Assembly: GCF_020520425.1 (NCBI RefSeq)
Contig: NC_079492.1
Location: forward strand, 105,001,157 to 105,065,156
Reading direction: 5' to 3'
Length of the DNA stretch: 64,000 nt
DNA from: Spinacia oleracea
Lineage: Eukaryota > Streptophyta > Magnoliopsida > Caryophyllales > Amaranthaceae
Both the position numbers and the translations under genes were made by a program. Under the pieces are notes generated by a model. The model worked only from the letters and a program-made list of their open reading frames with translations. It ran no database searches and had not been told where the DNA came from. This document shows, in pieces, positions 46,140-57,299 of this stretch. Position 1 is the stretch's first letter. Each line of letters opens with the position of its first letter.

Positions 46140-46316
46140 TCAATTACATATATATTTGTTTCGCCACTGGAATTTGAAACAAGACTCGTTTCTAGCTTGG
46201 TCATCTTGGTACAGCTCCTCTAAAGATACCAACTTCCCCTTGTCTTTATTATGTCGGTGTTTAACTTCATAATCTTGGATGTTGTGCCACCAATATTTAC
46301 TGCACAACTGTGCCTC

Positions 46317-46366
<50 letters not shown>

Positions 46367-48365
46367 ATTCATCTTCACCTTTCTTTTTACCTAGTTTTCC
46401 ACTCAAGTCCTGAAATTCCAAAGGGAAAAATTAATTATCTAAATCAACAACTACTCTTCTACACTCTTGTTGGTTAATGGTTATGCAGACTTATGCTAGC
46501 TTGAATTGGAATGCCTTACCTTTATGAATTCATAATAATCACCATCAATATTCAAGGTAGTCGGACGGGTACTCCAAAACAACCCATCTACAAAAGCACC
46601 TATATTTTTAATGTTACACCTGTATAGAATCTGCACTTCTAGGTGAACATTGTTTTGGGAAATCTGACTTGCTTCAAAGTTATTCAGAGCAAATTCCACC
46701 TAGCAAAACAAAACAGAATACAAACACATCATGAGACTAATTAATTAAGCACATTATTTTCAAAGTTCTGGAATGAAATATTGCACGTACCAACTGCAAA
46801 CTCCCAACACTAAGATGCAGGAAAACATATTCATGATCTCCCATCAGCTGTAGAAACTTGTTTAAGCTGATGAACCACGACGAGTTAACACCAGACACCC
46901 AAAAACCAATGTATATATTCCGTAATGTAGGTGGTATGTTAAGATAAATAACCGTTGGAATCTTGTGATTCCCATTATACGAAAAGTTGTTTAGTTTTGG
47001 ACAGTTGATATAAACCTCCTCCAAAACCAAACCTGAGTAGTAGAAATCACTCAGATTTGGGCAATCAACATAAATCTTCTTAAGTGAATAAGTTGAAGAT
47101 AAATCTAAACTCCTTAGATGAAAACTAGTTGCATTAATCCTGTGTACACGTTCAATATCTGTAAGATATGCTCTCTGAATAAGTGGAAAACTAGTTGTAA
47201 GGTCTTGAAACAAACTAGCCTGGTTTACAGAGCAACAACAAAGCTGAAGATCTCTTATATTACTACAACTTTCTGGACTGATCATCCACTCCAAATTACC
47301 AATATAAATACGAAAATCTTCAAGCTTATTAGTTCCTCTACTGTCAACTTTACGGAGTCTGCTATTTTGTTGTACACCCTGAAAGAAAGCCTTCTTTAGC
47401 TTAGGAAATTTATAAAGCTCAAGGGTTTCAAACCAAAACGCACAACCATCAAACTCTAGATGTTCAATCTCTGGACAACAACTTCCTAAGCTACTTATTA
47501 ATGCTTCATCACCCAACATAACATACGAGAGCCGCATTTGTCGCAACGAAGAATACTTGCCTACATTGTTGCTCATAAGCTTGCACCATCTAACACTAAG
47601 GGATTGCAACCATTTTGAGCCTAATAAAGCCATGTAAGGGAATTCGTAATATAGATCTTCCTCAAACATGTCTTTATAATCCCAACCAGAGTCTTTTGTT
47701 TGCACAGAAACACACAATTTCTCAACCTTTGTTTTCCCAACCAAATCCATCAGCTCATCAACATGTGAAAACTCATTGTCAATTACAACCACATCCAAAT
47801 TTAATTTGAACACTGGTAATTTTTGTTGGTTTATGCTTACCAAATTGTTACCCACAAACTCCATGAATTTGTTCCTTATTTCATGAATTTCTGGGTCTTG
47901 TCCGATTTGAGCAGAAACTAGTAATTGTAAAGCAAAAGAGTTGTGATCATAATGCAAAGATTTCAAAATGTTGTATGAAGTACATACTTTATTCAAGTCC
48001 TTGGACAAAATGCAGGTTCGACCAGCATCTTTTATAGGAACAAATGATAGAATCTGGTGTATAATGTGTTCTGGCAACTGCGAAATCCGGTTAAAGTCTG
48101 CCCATACTTTCTTTATGGGATTGTTTTCCGGCAACTTTGAAATCTGATTTACGTGTAGACATCCTTTGTTTGTGAGATTAATCAGATTATTATCCAGCAA
48201 CCGCAAGTCTAAACATCCTTCGTTTAGGAGATTATTTTCGGCCAACTGATCCAATTCTACACATCCTTCGTTTATGATATTATGTCCCGGCAACTGCAAA
48301 ATCTGATCCAATTCTACACATCTTTCGTTTATTTCCGGCGACATGTGTATGAGATTATTGCCCAT
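46140..48365 (-). CDS. F-box/LRR protein with N-terminal repeats and a poly-cysteine run
   Basis: Three coding exons (46791-48365, 46520-46699, 46140-46409) give 674 residues. The F-box (RISQLPEHIIHQILSFVPIKDAGRTCILSK, about residues 93-122) should bind Skp1 in an SCF ubiquitin ligase. It is followed by irregular leucine-rich repeats of the plant F-box/LRR type, so this would be a substrate adaptor of unknown target. Residues 15-90 hold about four degenerate copies of a unit like 'INEGCVELDQ(I)LQLPE', resembling the start of the F-box itself. Exon 3 encodes 16 consecutive cysteines followed by CSKYWWHNIQDYEV, a segment typical of a Caryophyllales-rich F-box subfamily. A 5' UTR intron (48380-48709) is likely. 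Splice sites are standard and no lesion was seen. Confidence 0.82.
46317..46364. repeat. Hexanucleotide microsatellite (gcaaca)8, coding for 16 Cys
   Basis: There are eight perfect copies of gcaaca on the plus strand, TGTTGC on the coding strand. It lies in the last exon of the F-box gene. A hexamer expansion keeps the frame. Confidence 0.95.
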
Positions 48366-48379
48366 TGATTACACCTTAT

Positions 48380-48709
48380 CTGTTCATAAATTAGAGAAGA
48401 GGAATAAATAAACATTATAAAAATAAAACATATACTATGCTATATTTCATAAACGTAAATTAAAAATAGGTTTGCACATTTTTTTCATCATCAAAATTAA
48501 TCTAAACATACAATAAATTAGTTTTGCAGCGTATGAGCATAAATCCGAACAAACTACAGAATCAAGATTATGATAGAAATTCGGAGTACGTATGGTAAGC
48601 ACAACCCTAACCTTAAACATTTACGAAACATTAATAACTCCAATTGACGCGTGATATGATTGTATATAATACTGTACAGAGGTAGTAATAAGGAGATTAA
48701 GGAATTTAC
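48380..48709 (-). other. Probable 5' UTR intron of the F-box gene
   Basis: On the minus strand the donor TTTCTAG|GTAAATT ends an upstream exon at 48710. The acceptor GAACAG lies just before the leader that ends in the ATG at 48365. The interior is AT-rich. Confidence 0.6.
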
Positions 48710-48779
48710 CTAGAAAAGTGAGATTGAGGAAGACGAGACAGGTTGTGCTTCTGTCGTGATGATTTCTGATAAATGGCCG

Positions 48780-49020
48780 TGTGATCACTGTTATACTCCA
48801 AAAAGTTCCTAGGTTTTTTATTTTATTTTTATTCTCCTAAAGGATATAATTTGATTAGATATTAGAATAGGATTGGGACTTCTTTTTTTACTATCTTGAT
48901 TCTCGAATACATTCGGTAACGGACTATCTTGATTCTCGAATACAAGGTACAGTTGTATCTAAACCATACATTTTAAAATCAATGGAGTCATTTACCAAGT
49001 AGTATATCATTTTCTAATAT
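48780..49020. other. Spacer upstream of the F-box gene
   Basis: It is AT-rich. A 'cttgattctcgaatac' phrase is repeated at about 48,895 and 48,927. No gene was found. Confidence 0.4.
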
Positions 49021-49321
49021 TTCCTTCATTCCAAAATTATAGTTCTGCTAAATACACGCATTTTTAAAAAAGTAGAATATAATGTGTGGAGAATTAAAAT
49101 ATACTACATCGATGATGAATTTGTATGAGAAAGTAAAATATATTACAGGTAAAAATGAATTAAGTACATGGGAGAAGGAGAACTACATAAAAAGGTTTTC
49201 AATGCATTTTTTAGTCCCATATAAGGGTAATGTGGGAGGTATTTTATATTTAAATAAGGAAATAAGACTATAATTATAGGACGCTCATTTGGAATACAGG
49301 ACTATAATTTTGGGACGGAAT
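49020..49321. mobile_element. Stowaway-like MITE, about 300 bp, diverged
   Basis: The left end 'ttcattccaaaattatagttct' and the right end 'gactataattttgggacggaatga' are inverted copies with a few changes. The family terminus (CTCCGTCCCAAAATTATAGTC-like) is common in plants. A TA target site is plausible but not clean. The ORF at 49082-49273 lies inside and is not credible. Confidence 0.6.
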
Positions 49322-49405
49322 GACTAGTAAAATTTTATTTGGTCATGGCCCGTGCAATAATATAAACTAAATCATTGCGTTGCTGATTACCGTGATATTC
49401 GAGGC

Positions 49406-50134
49406 TAGAGGTGATCATTTGCGGGTTTGGACGGATAGCGAGCCGGACCTAGGCTTATTTTTTTGTCCGACTGGCCTAGAATGGAAAAACCAAAACCCTT
49501 TTTTGCAGGCTTAACTTTTTGTCTGTACCCGCCTATTAAACCGGCCGGGCTTTCCCGCGAGCTAATAAGCCTACAAAAATTTTAGACTTTTTCCTCTACA
49601 TATAATTAATTTATTTTATGGTTTAAATTTTTGTTTCGCTTAAATTATCTCGAAATTTTCGAGTTCCTTCTTATGAAACAAAGTGTAAAATTAAAATCCG
49701 AGGATATTGAATGTGGGAAAAAAATGTGTAATTTTTTTTAATAACATTATGACATCACATTCCGGTGATTTTTGCCGGAAAATAATTTCGGGTTGTAATT
49801 TAATATGGATATATAAGTTTAAGGTTGTAATTGACAAAAATAGAAATTTGAGGTTGTAATTGGCAAAGAGAGAACTTTATTAGGTTGTATTTGACAATTT
49901 TTCCAAATAAAAAAAAATACAAGTATAAACAACTAACCTAAAAAATAAAAAAAATAAAATTACACAATTTTAATAAACAAGTTAGGTGGGACAAATATTA
50001 TCTAACATTAACGGGCCGGGCTTAGCCCGACCAAATTTTTATTTTTATTTTTCAAAATTGGTGTCCAAGCCCGCTATTTAAACGGGCCGAATGGAGCGGG
50101 CTTAGCGAGCCGTTCCACCCATGATTAGCTCTGC
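49406..50134. mobile_element. GGGC-rich non-autonomous element with short inverted ends
   Basis: The ends GAGGTGATCAT and, inverted, GAGCTAATCAT are flanked by direct repeats TCGAGGC (49399-49405 and 50135-50141). Subterminal GGGCCGGGC-type phrases occur near both ends, with an AT-rich middle. It resembles the CGGGTC-rich element at 27380 in design but not in sequence. No ORF was found. Confidence 0.6.
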
Positions 50135-50399
50135 TCGAGGCCTTACCTGCATCACAGATTCATTAAAGAGGATACAAATTTGCTGAGAACAACTCAATCT
50201 ATGAGTAGAATGAAGTAAACCTATGAAATATATATGGGGGACAAAGAAATCTGTGTTTATTATCATTTCCAATCATCAAGTGATGATACACAATTGCTTG
50301 ACACTCTCTAGAAACCATAGCCGAAAGAAGTTATAAAATATAACATATTTAGAGCAATCATAGAGAGAATTGTGCAAGGCTCTTAATATCCTTTACCAT

Positions 50400-53300
50400 C
50401 TAGTCCTCCACAGCGAGGGGAATTGATTCAACCTGCAGAAATACAAAGACCAATACATGAACAACGCGCTGTTTGAATAGATGTGAATCCTAAATAGAGC
50501 TTATATAGTCAACTTACTAGCTTGTTATAACCAATGGCCAACAACATCTCAATGTAGCGATATGCCTGGCTTTTATCAGGCTTAGAAACATACTTTGAAA
50601 AGCTATAAATCCCAGCAAGTGTGAGCAGTTTTTTTGAGTATATTTTCCATGTGTATCTGCACAAATTTCGAGGACAGCACATACAAAATGAAGGTAGGCA
50701 TACAACATGAAATCCAAAACGAACTGTCAGTATTGTGCATAAAAAATGGTCTTACTTGTCTTGAATTCGTTCTAGTCCTCCCTTTGAGATAAGCTCCCAA
50801 TGGGTAGGATCAACCTTGCACTTATCAAAGAAATCAACTATTAGTTGAGCTGCTTTGTCACCTTGGTAAGGATCAATATGAAACCCGGACTTTCCATGAA
50901 CTATAATCTCAGCAGGACCACCATTACAAGTCGCGAAAGTTGGCAGCCCTGAGGTCATTGCTTCTATGACAGTTAACCCAAAGGCTTCGTAAACAGCAGG
51001 CTGAACAAATGCTCCCTTTGTATCTGCTATATACCTGTAAAGTTCACCGTTTTTCATCCTGCTCATCTGAACAGAAATCCACCTAAATTGCCCATTCAAG
51101 TTGTATTTTTCTATCAGTTGATACATCTTCTTAATTTCCTCCCTCTCCTCAATATCCTCAGACTCCTTGCTCCGGTCTCCACCCACTATTACAAGGTTTA
51201 CCAATTCCCGGAGCCTATTGCTCTTTCCATACCACTCAACAAGTCCTGTAATGTTCTTCACTCGATCTAGTCTTGCCATTGAGAATATGATTGGCTTGTT
51301 TCTGTCCTTTAGTACACACCTGATGGAGTCAAATAATCATTGTTTCAGAATCTTAGTAACTAATAACCTAAGTTATTGATAATAACTATTAAGTGTGTGA
51401 GGGAATTGAAAGACAACTTTACATATGTTCCTTGTTCTCAACAGAGCCATAAAGCATTTCTTCAAGCCCGGGATTTAATTGGCTAAATCTCAACTTCTTT
51501 TCAGTGTAAGGGAAGTAGACGGACGCGTCAGCTCCTGGTGAGACGATGTTAAATTTGGGATCAAATACATTAATCCCATTCACAACTCGAAACAATCCAG
51601 GAAGAGTGAACGCCATGTGTGACTCATACTGTCCTACTTTGTTCATACTGCATGCGAAATTAAAGACCATATTAATCACAGGCTGGTAAACAAAGTCATG
51701 TTTTGCTCAGAAGAGTTAGAAATGAGAGCACTTACTTTCCAGCAATCTCTTGAAAAGAACTAGTGATGATGAAGTCCGTGTAGTTCATGGCAAGAAGATC
51801 AGCTGTAAACTGACAGGAAAAGTGGTACTTATCCTCAAATTTCTTCCAATAAACGTCTGAATTTGGATATTTTGTCTTCTCTAGAGCGTGAGCAATCGTG
51901 CACTTCAAATATACCAGTGATAAATGAGGAAAAATATCTCCAATGAAAAAAAAATAAACAAGGACAAGATCGTTTAAGTAAGGGAACACACCATTGTTAC
52001 ACCTAGTTTATGTGCTAAAAGTAAGGCTACCATGTTCCCATCACTGTAGTTTCCAATTATCAAATCAGGTGAGGTCTGCAGCTCCTTGGAAAGTTCATTT
52101 GCCACATCCTAAGGAATTTATTTAAGATAACACCATTTAGATTCTTTAATTTGAAGCAAGCAAAAAAAACTGAATGATTTATGTATACAAACAAGTAGGT
52201 GGTGGTTTGTGATATTTACCTCAGTGAAAGTCTCTAGGTAAGGCCAAACTTCAAATCTTGAAATCCATCTTCTAACGATTCCTTTCTCTGTTCTGAATGG
52301 CACACGAATGATGTCACAGTTCTGGGTCCCATATACCTTCTCAAGGCGCTGTCCACAGGCAGTACCCACCACGTTTGGTAGCAGACGAGTAACCTGGTAT
52401 AACAATAGAAGTTGGCAGACAGGAAAAACAGTATTCAGTAAATGCGGGAACTAAAGAGAGAACTTACAATAAGGATTCGAGGGATTATGTCAAGTCCTTG
52501 TTCCTGAATGCGTTGAAGCATTTCAGCCTCCAATGCGCGAACTTGATCCAAGATATACACCACCTACACACATAATGATTATATGAACAAGTGCTGTTAA
52601 TTATACGCATAAACAAAAAGAAGAAAAAAAAAAGAAATGTGATGATGAACCTGGCCACCAGTATCAGGATAGCCTAAGACGTTCTCCTGGGCAAAGTAAC
52701 CATGAGGTGATAGAATTACGAGGTTAAAAACCAAAGGAATTTTGCTAAGAAACTTGTCGAGGGTACATGGATCAGGAGCATCTATGAGGTCTTGAAGTAG
52801 GGTGATCATACCCAAAGAACGCTCAGCATTGTTACCCCATCCTCTTTCAAATCCAATCTCCTGTAGCTTCTGCTCGAACTTAGAGTATGGAGTAGTAGGA
52901 ACAAGGGTAAGCAGATGTTCTTGTGCCATCAACAATGCAGACTTAAGAGAATTCAAGTTCTGAATCCTGTCATTCAACATCAAGGACTGCACCCAAAATA
53001 CAACACAATGTTCAAACTTGGGTTAGTCACCAATTAAGTGTAATAACTAACAAGTAACAAGTAAAGGATGGGTTTCATTGTTACCTTCTCTTTATAGTGG
53101 TGAGCTCGGAGAAAATCAAGAAGATAAACCAGGCGTTTTCTGTCATTGAACATTGTAGCAGAAAGGCTGCAGTTGAGGAACTCAGCCCCATTTCCAATTG
53201 ACTTGGTAAGAGATGGAAGGTTTAATGATCCAGTGAACGGCTCAAAATCCAGTTCCAGTACAAACTTTTCCTTCAAGCTGCATTATATCAAACCAACATC

Positions 53301-53901
53301 AACTAAACAATTCTTGTTTTTATCAATACAATTTTCTGAGTGTAATAAGTTATATTTACTTCTCTTCAACCACCATCTCTTTCAGTCTCAGAAACTCTGC
53401 CGTTGTCAGTTCCTTAAAGACGATATTCTTGATGTCAAAAGAAATGTAGTTCCAGACACCAGGATTCTGACGAATAATAAGAGCAATTGATGGAGAGAAA
53501 ACTATTGCTTCCTGCAGAAATCATTAGAGATCAGAAATATAGTTTGGCTTTTACAATTCAGAATTCAAAAGAGAGGTAAGAACAAAAAGCTTGTAGCACC
53601 TGAGCGGATCTTATAACTTCAGCAAAAAACCCATCAGCAAGTTTTATCCCTTCAAATTCAGCAAGCAACTGTTGACGCTGAAGGATTGCTCTCCCGTGCG
53701 TCTCAACTCTGCATCAAAGTTCATAGATATGTTAAGCAAAGCTTTATAGTCTACGCATTAATATCATGATTATGCAAGTGGGTATATACGTTGAGACTAC
53801 ACTAGTATAAGAAGAAAAAACGACCTTGAGAAAAACATAAGGATCTCATTTTGGTGAGTGGATAATGCTTCATCCAACCGCTCCTTAAGATTAGCAGCCA
53901 T
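50400..53901 (-). CDS. SUS: Sucrose synthase, 13 exons
   Basis: Exons (minus): 53825-53901, 53600-53708, 53360-53511, 53085-53277, 52651-52986, 52468-52563, 52220-52393, 51992-52108, 51736-51902, 51423-51647, 50756-51319, 50518-50656, 50400-50432. They total 2,382 bp and encode 793 residues. It cleaves sucrose with UDP to UDP-glucose and fructose in sink tissue. Motifs are [15 protein letters not shown] in the GT-B N-domain, [19 protein letters not shown], and the E-x7-E motif in [11 protein letters not shown]. Exon sizes such as 152, 193, 336, 96, 174, 117, 167, 225 and 564 are those I know for plant SUS genes. The N-terminus ([13 protein letters not shown]) lacks the usual RVHS stretch with the regulatory serine. 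No frame lesion was seen. A TATA box lies about 65 bp upstream. Confidence 0.95.
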
Positions 53902-53963
53902 TTTAATTGTTATAAAATTAAATGTGGCGAATTAATGTGTATGAACAAGGGTGAAAGATTGCA

Positions 53964-53974
53964 GAATTTATAGC
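53964..53974 (-). promoter_or_regulatory. TATA box of the sucrose synthase gene
   Basis: The minus strand reads GCTATAAATTC, 63-73 bp upstream of the ATG. No other ATG lies between it and the chosen start, which supports the short N-terminus. Confidence 0.65.
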
Positions 53975-54914
53975 TGATTAGTATTTTGTCCCAAGAAAAC
54001 CATCAAATACATTTTTGGTAAGTATCTTACCATCATGCTCTGTATGTAATCTTTTACAGGTAATTTATCGACTTGACAAGAAAACAATACGTCCAGATTT
54101 TCTACCAAAAAGCTAAAATCCAGTCATAATTATATGAAAGTTTCCATAAATGCATATATTCCTTTGAATATATTGCCCAAGGAGGATTCACTGCTATAGT
54201 GCTATCCAAGAAAGACATAATACGTTGTGCAAATCTCTCAATAATTCTCTTTTATTTCTGTCAAATTAAAATACCTTGAGAATCTATGCAATTCTAAACG
54301 AGTTGCATTTTTCACGCAACTTACGAGCATAATGCTTTCTAAATGAGTTGCATTCTGTAATTAAAACACGAAAATCCTGTCATAGAAATATAGTACTAAT
54401 AGAAGATGCATAGAAAATTGTTTAAGCAGACTGATAAAAGATAATTCATTACCTCATAGAAAAATGCGAAAAACATGCCCTGAAAACTCCTTTCTGCTAG
54501 CTTGCTTAAGATCAATAAGATATCAGTGCAACTACCAGAAGTTCGACTGGATGCTCTATGGAAATCTCTTAAGATGGAATCCAAAAACCCAAAAAAAAAA
54601 GATAAATGTTGATCTAGGTACAGGAATCACCAGGAACAAATAAAAAAAAACTGATAATTGTATAAACATAGAACAGACGATGACTTTGAAAAAATGTTAC
54701 AGGGAAGAAGTTAATTTATTGATATAATTTAATTTCAGAGTTACCAGCTACAATCAGTCCTAAGTACAAGCCTTTTAAACTACAATATTACAAAACATGT
54801 TATGAGTAGTTTTGATTCGATTGCAGCTGCTATATTTGATTCTGATGGAGCAGAAAGATTTTTTATTTTTTGGCTTCATTATAATTGAAAATGTTAATGT
54901 TCATTTTGATCTGT
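53975..54914. other. Sucrose synthase promoter and 3' flank of the GRAS gene
   Basis: It is AT-rich intergenic DNA with no gene. The short ORF at 54396-54584 has no recognisable motif. A small repeat 'aatgagttgcatt' / 'acgagttgcattttt' occurs near 54,297-54,355. Confidence 0.5.
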
Positions 54915-56972
54915 TTAAGCAGGTTTCCAACAGGACATTGCACTCAAAATCCTTCCTTTCCAACCGTGAACCAACCAATGCTTGTCTTGTTCCACCATAA
55001 AATCCTTGTGGTAATTTGCTCTTACCATTGCCCTTGCTTTATTTACAATTTCCTGATTAAGCGGCACCTGCATGAATCTAGCCCTCTGATGGCGCATTTG
55101 CCACTGCTTGTAAGTCTCGGGCCTCTCAATTCTTTCAGTCCCCTCACAAGCTACTATATTCATGGCATCTTTACCGTATAAGTAATTCTCTATCAGTTGC
55201 CTATCCTGATCCTCACGAAGCATGGTAACTTCAAACACATCGAACAAACAAGAGTAGTGATAGAGTGCTTCCCTGAATCGAGTGATAAAGAAGGGAGCAT
55301 TGAATGTACCATTGATAACACCGTGGATGAAAAGCTCAGGATTTAAGCTTCTGACCAATCTCAAGAAAGAATCACGCGGGCTGCTACCATCAACAGTCTC
55401 ATCAGGAAGCCTTCTTGACTTGTAAAGACAAGAGACTACAACAAGCTCATCACTTTCTATATTGAAATCTTCTGGCTTTGTGGTATGCCATTGCTGTGCA
55501 ATGGCCTGAAACTCGAAAGGCACCCCAAATCTCTCACAGTAACCTGCTAATCTTCTACCGGTCTCTTCAACTGTTTGTGCAGGTTTGAAACCACTCTTTG
55601 GATTTTCTACTCCTGTAATTTTAAGCCTAGGAGGTCCAAGAGGTCTTCTTGAGAGAGTTTGAATAAGACATGGCCATTGGAAACCCATAAAGATGCCAAA
55701 ATCAATAATGTGTAATTTTGATGCTTTTTCAGCCAACTTTGCTATTGTTTGATTTGCTAAGAAATAGGACGTTCTCTGGAAAGGAAGAGCTGAAACATAT
55801 AATTTGTAACCTTTCAAGATATCATAGGAAGAAAATCTCTTCCAATCAGAAGCTTTGTATAACTCTGATCCTGTGCCTGTCATGCGTGCTTCAAGGCCAT
55901 CTGCAAAATAATGTGCTACTCTCTGTACACTATCCCCAAATGGTGTAGCATGTTGCCTAATTTGCTTCAGTAGCTCATTTGCATTTCTAATCTCAGCGCA
56001 CGCTACAGCTTCTGCACACTGAATCAGGAGAGTCCTAAGATCCACCACTTCTGTATTAATCTTTTTCTTACCACGCTTTGTTTTACGCTTGCTCTTAGAC
56101 CCTTTTGGATTTTCATCCTGCTCTGAGTTTTGACTGCCTTCCTTAACAGAACTTTTGCTAGTACAAGGTGAAATATCATTGTTTTCTTCCTTGCTAATCA
56201 ATACATCATCAAACTTTTCCATTTCTGAATATTCCTCATTATTAGCAGCTAGTTGCTTTGCACTCCTCTCTTCCAGGTCACCAGCATTTTCTCTTTGATG
56301 GTGATTCTTCCTTCCCTTAGATCCATTACCAAGCTCTTCCCTTGTTTCTCCGCCTTCAACACCCTTATTATAATTCATCTCCCTGTAAACCCGACTCATA
56401 CCGGAATTGACTACATTGCTCAGCTCATTGTCAAATAATGTGCTGACAGGAGAGTCTGCAATCCCATCCCTCCAATAATTGAAGCTACTGCTTGACCCAG
56501 AACCCTCTGAAGTTGACTCCAACACATGATGAGTATCATCAAATTGTTGAAATCCCACTGATTGACTTTGATGGATCATCCAATTGGACTTGACACTGGT
56601 ACCATATCTACCAGTGCCCCTCTCACTGCTGCAACTAATGTTGAGATCATCTGATAACGGTCTTTGATCGGCGCAAAGAACATCATAAAATGACTTCTCA
56701 GTGGCTTGGAGGGCATGATAATCCTGCAAAGTAGCAGGCCTATCATCTAAATCCTCTTCCATGAGAATATCATTCATATACTTAAGACAAGCATCAGGAA
56801 AATCAGGTATTTCTGAATTATCTTCATGGGTTTGATAGTATAAATCATATTGTCGGTCATTTAAGGAGATGGGTTCTTCATATAAACCACACTCTTTAAA
56901 AGACCCATTTCCATTAACACAATCTACAGTGCTTTGAAAGCTCGGATACCCTTCCGCAGGATCGAAATTCAT
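54915..56972 (-). CDS. GRAS transcription regulator of the LISCL (SCL9/14/33-like) group
   Basis: A single-exon gene of 685 residues. The ATG at 56972 (MNFDPAEGYPS) is the first true start. The acidic N-terminus has DILMEEDLDDRPA and ATEKSFYDVL, motifs of the LISCL subfamily, which can activate transcription. A basic stretch (KSKRKTKRGKKK, about residue 295) may be a nuclear signal. The C-terminal GRAS domain (about 308-685) has LHRI from VDLRTLLIQCAEAVA, the VHIID core as LHIIDFGIFMGFQWPCLIQ, LHRII, the PFYRE region with FRE/LFD, and SAW ending in HGWKGRILSAMSCWKPA. Arabidopsis SCL14 works with TGA factors in detoxification responses; that role here is inference. No lesion was seen. A 5' UTR intron is possible (donor near 57113). 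Confidence 0.93.
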   Translation of the reverse strand: MNFDPAEGYPSFQSTVDCVNGNGSFKECGLYEEPISLNDRQYDLYYQTHEDNSEIPDFPDACLKYMNDILMEEDLDDRPATLQDYHALQATEKSFYDVLCADQRPLSDDLNISCSSERGTGRYGTSVKSNWMIHQSQSVGFQQFDDTHHVLESTSEGSGSSSSFNYWRDGIADSPVSTLFDNELSNVVNSGMSRVYREMNYNKGVEGGETREELGNGSKGRKNHHQRENAGDLEERSAKQLAANNEEYSEMEKFDDVLISKEENNDISPCTSKSSVKEGSQNSEQDENPKGSKSKRKTKRGKKKINTEVVDLRTLLIQCAEAVACAEIRNANELLKQIRQHATPFGDSVQRVAHYFADGLEARMTGTGSELYKASDWKRFSSYDILKGYKLYVSALPFQRTSYFLANQTIAKLAEKASKLHIIDFGIFMGFQWPCLIQTLSRRPLGPPRLKITGVENPKSGFKPAQTVEETGRRLAGYCERFGVPFEFQAIAQQWHTTKPEDFNIESDELVVVSCLYKSRRLPDETVDGSSPRDSFLRLVRSLNPELFIHGVINGTFNAPFFITRFREALYHYSCLFDVFEVTMLREDQDRQLIENYLYGKDAMNIVACEGTERIERPETYKQWQMRHQRARFMQVPLNQEIVNKARAMVRANYHKDFMVEQDKHWLVHGWKGRILSAMSCWKPA

Positions 56973-57274
56973 TTGGTTTCCCAACCAAAAATCAAAGAAA
57001 AGTTGAGAAAAATCAACGAGTTTCTTACAGATAAAACATCAAACAGTTGGTGGGCAACGAAACAGTAATCCCAAAATCTGGGTTACAAAAAGATCAAGAA
57101 TTAAAATAAAACGTACTTATGTTCAGATCAACGTAGTGGGGGAAATTGAGGAAGACAACAACGAAAACAAAAGGTAGAAATCTGAAGAGGAAATTGAAGA
57201 AATGTCAAAGGCAGGACTTTTGAGGAAGTGTTGACTTTTTAAACATAGATTCAGGTATCTAATCAGAAATGACG

Positions 57275-57290
57275 CCAAAATATATACGAG
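57275..57290 (-). promoter_or_regulatory. Possible TATA box of the GRAS gene
   Basis: The minus strand reads CTCGTATATATTTTGG about 300 bp upstream of the ATG. The distance requires a long 5' UTR, which is consistent with the suspected UTR intron. Confidence 0.4.
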
Positions 57291-57299
57291 TATTTCTTG

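Noticed and set aside
54396-54584. 62-residue minus-strand ORF between SUS and GRAS
   Set aside because: It has no motif, no promoter and no codon bias signal, and fits chance in AT-rich DNA.
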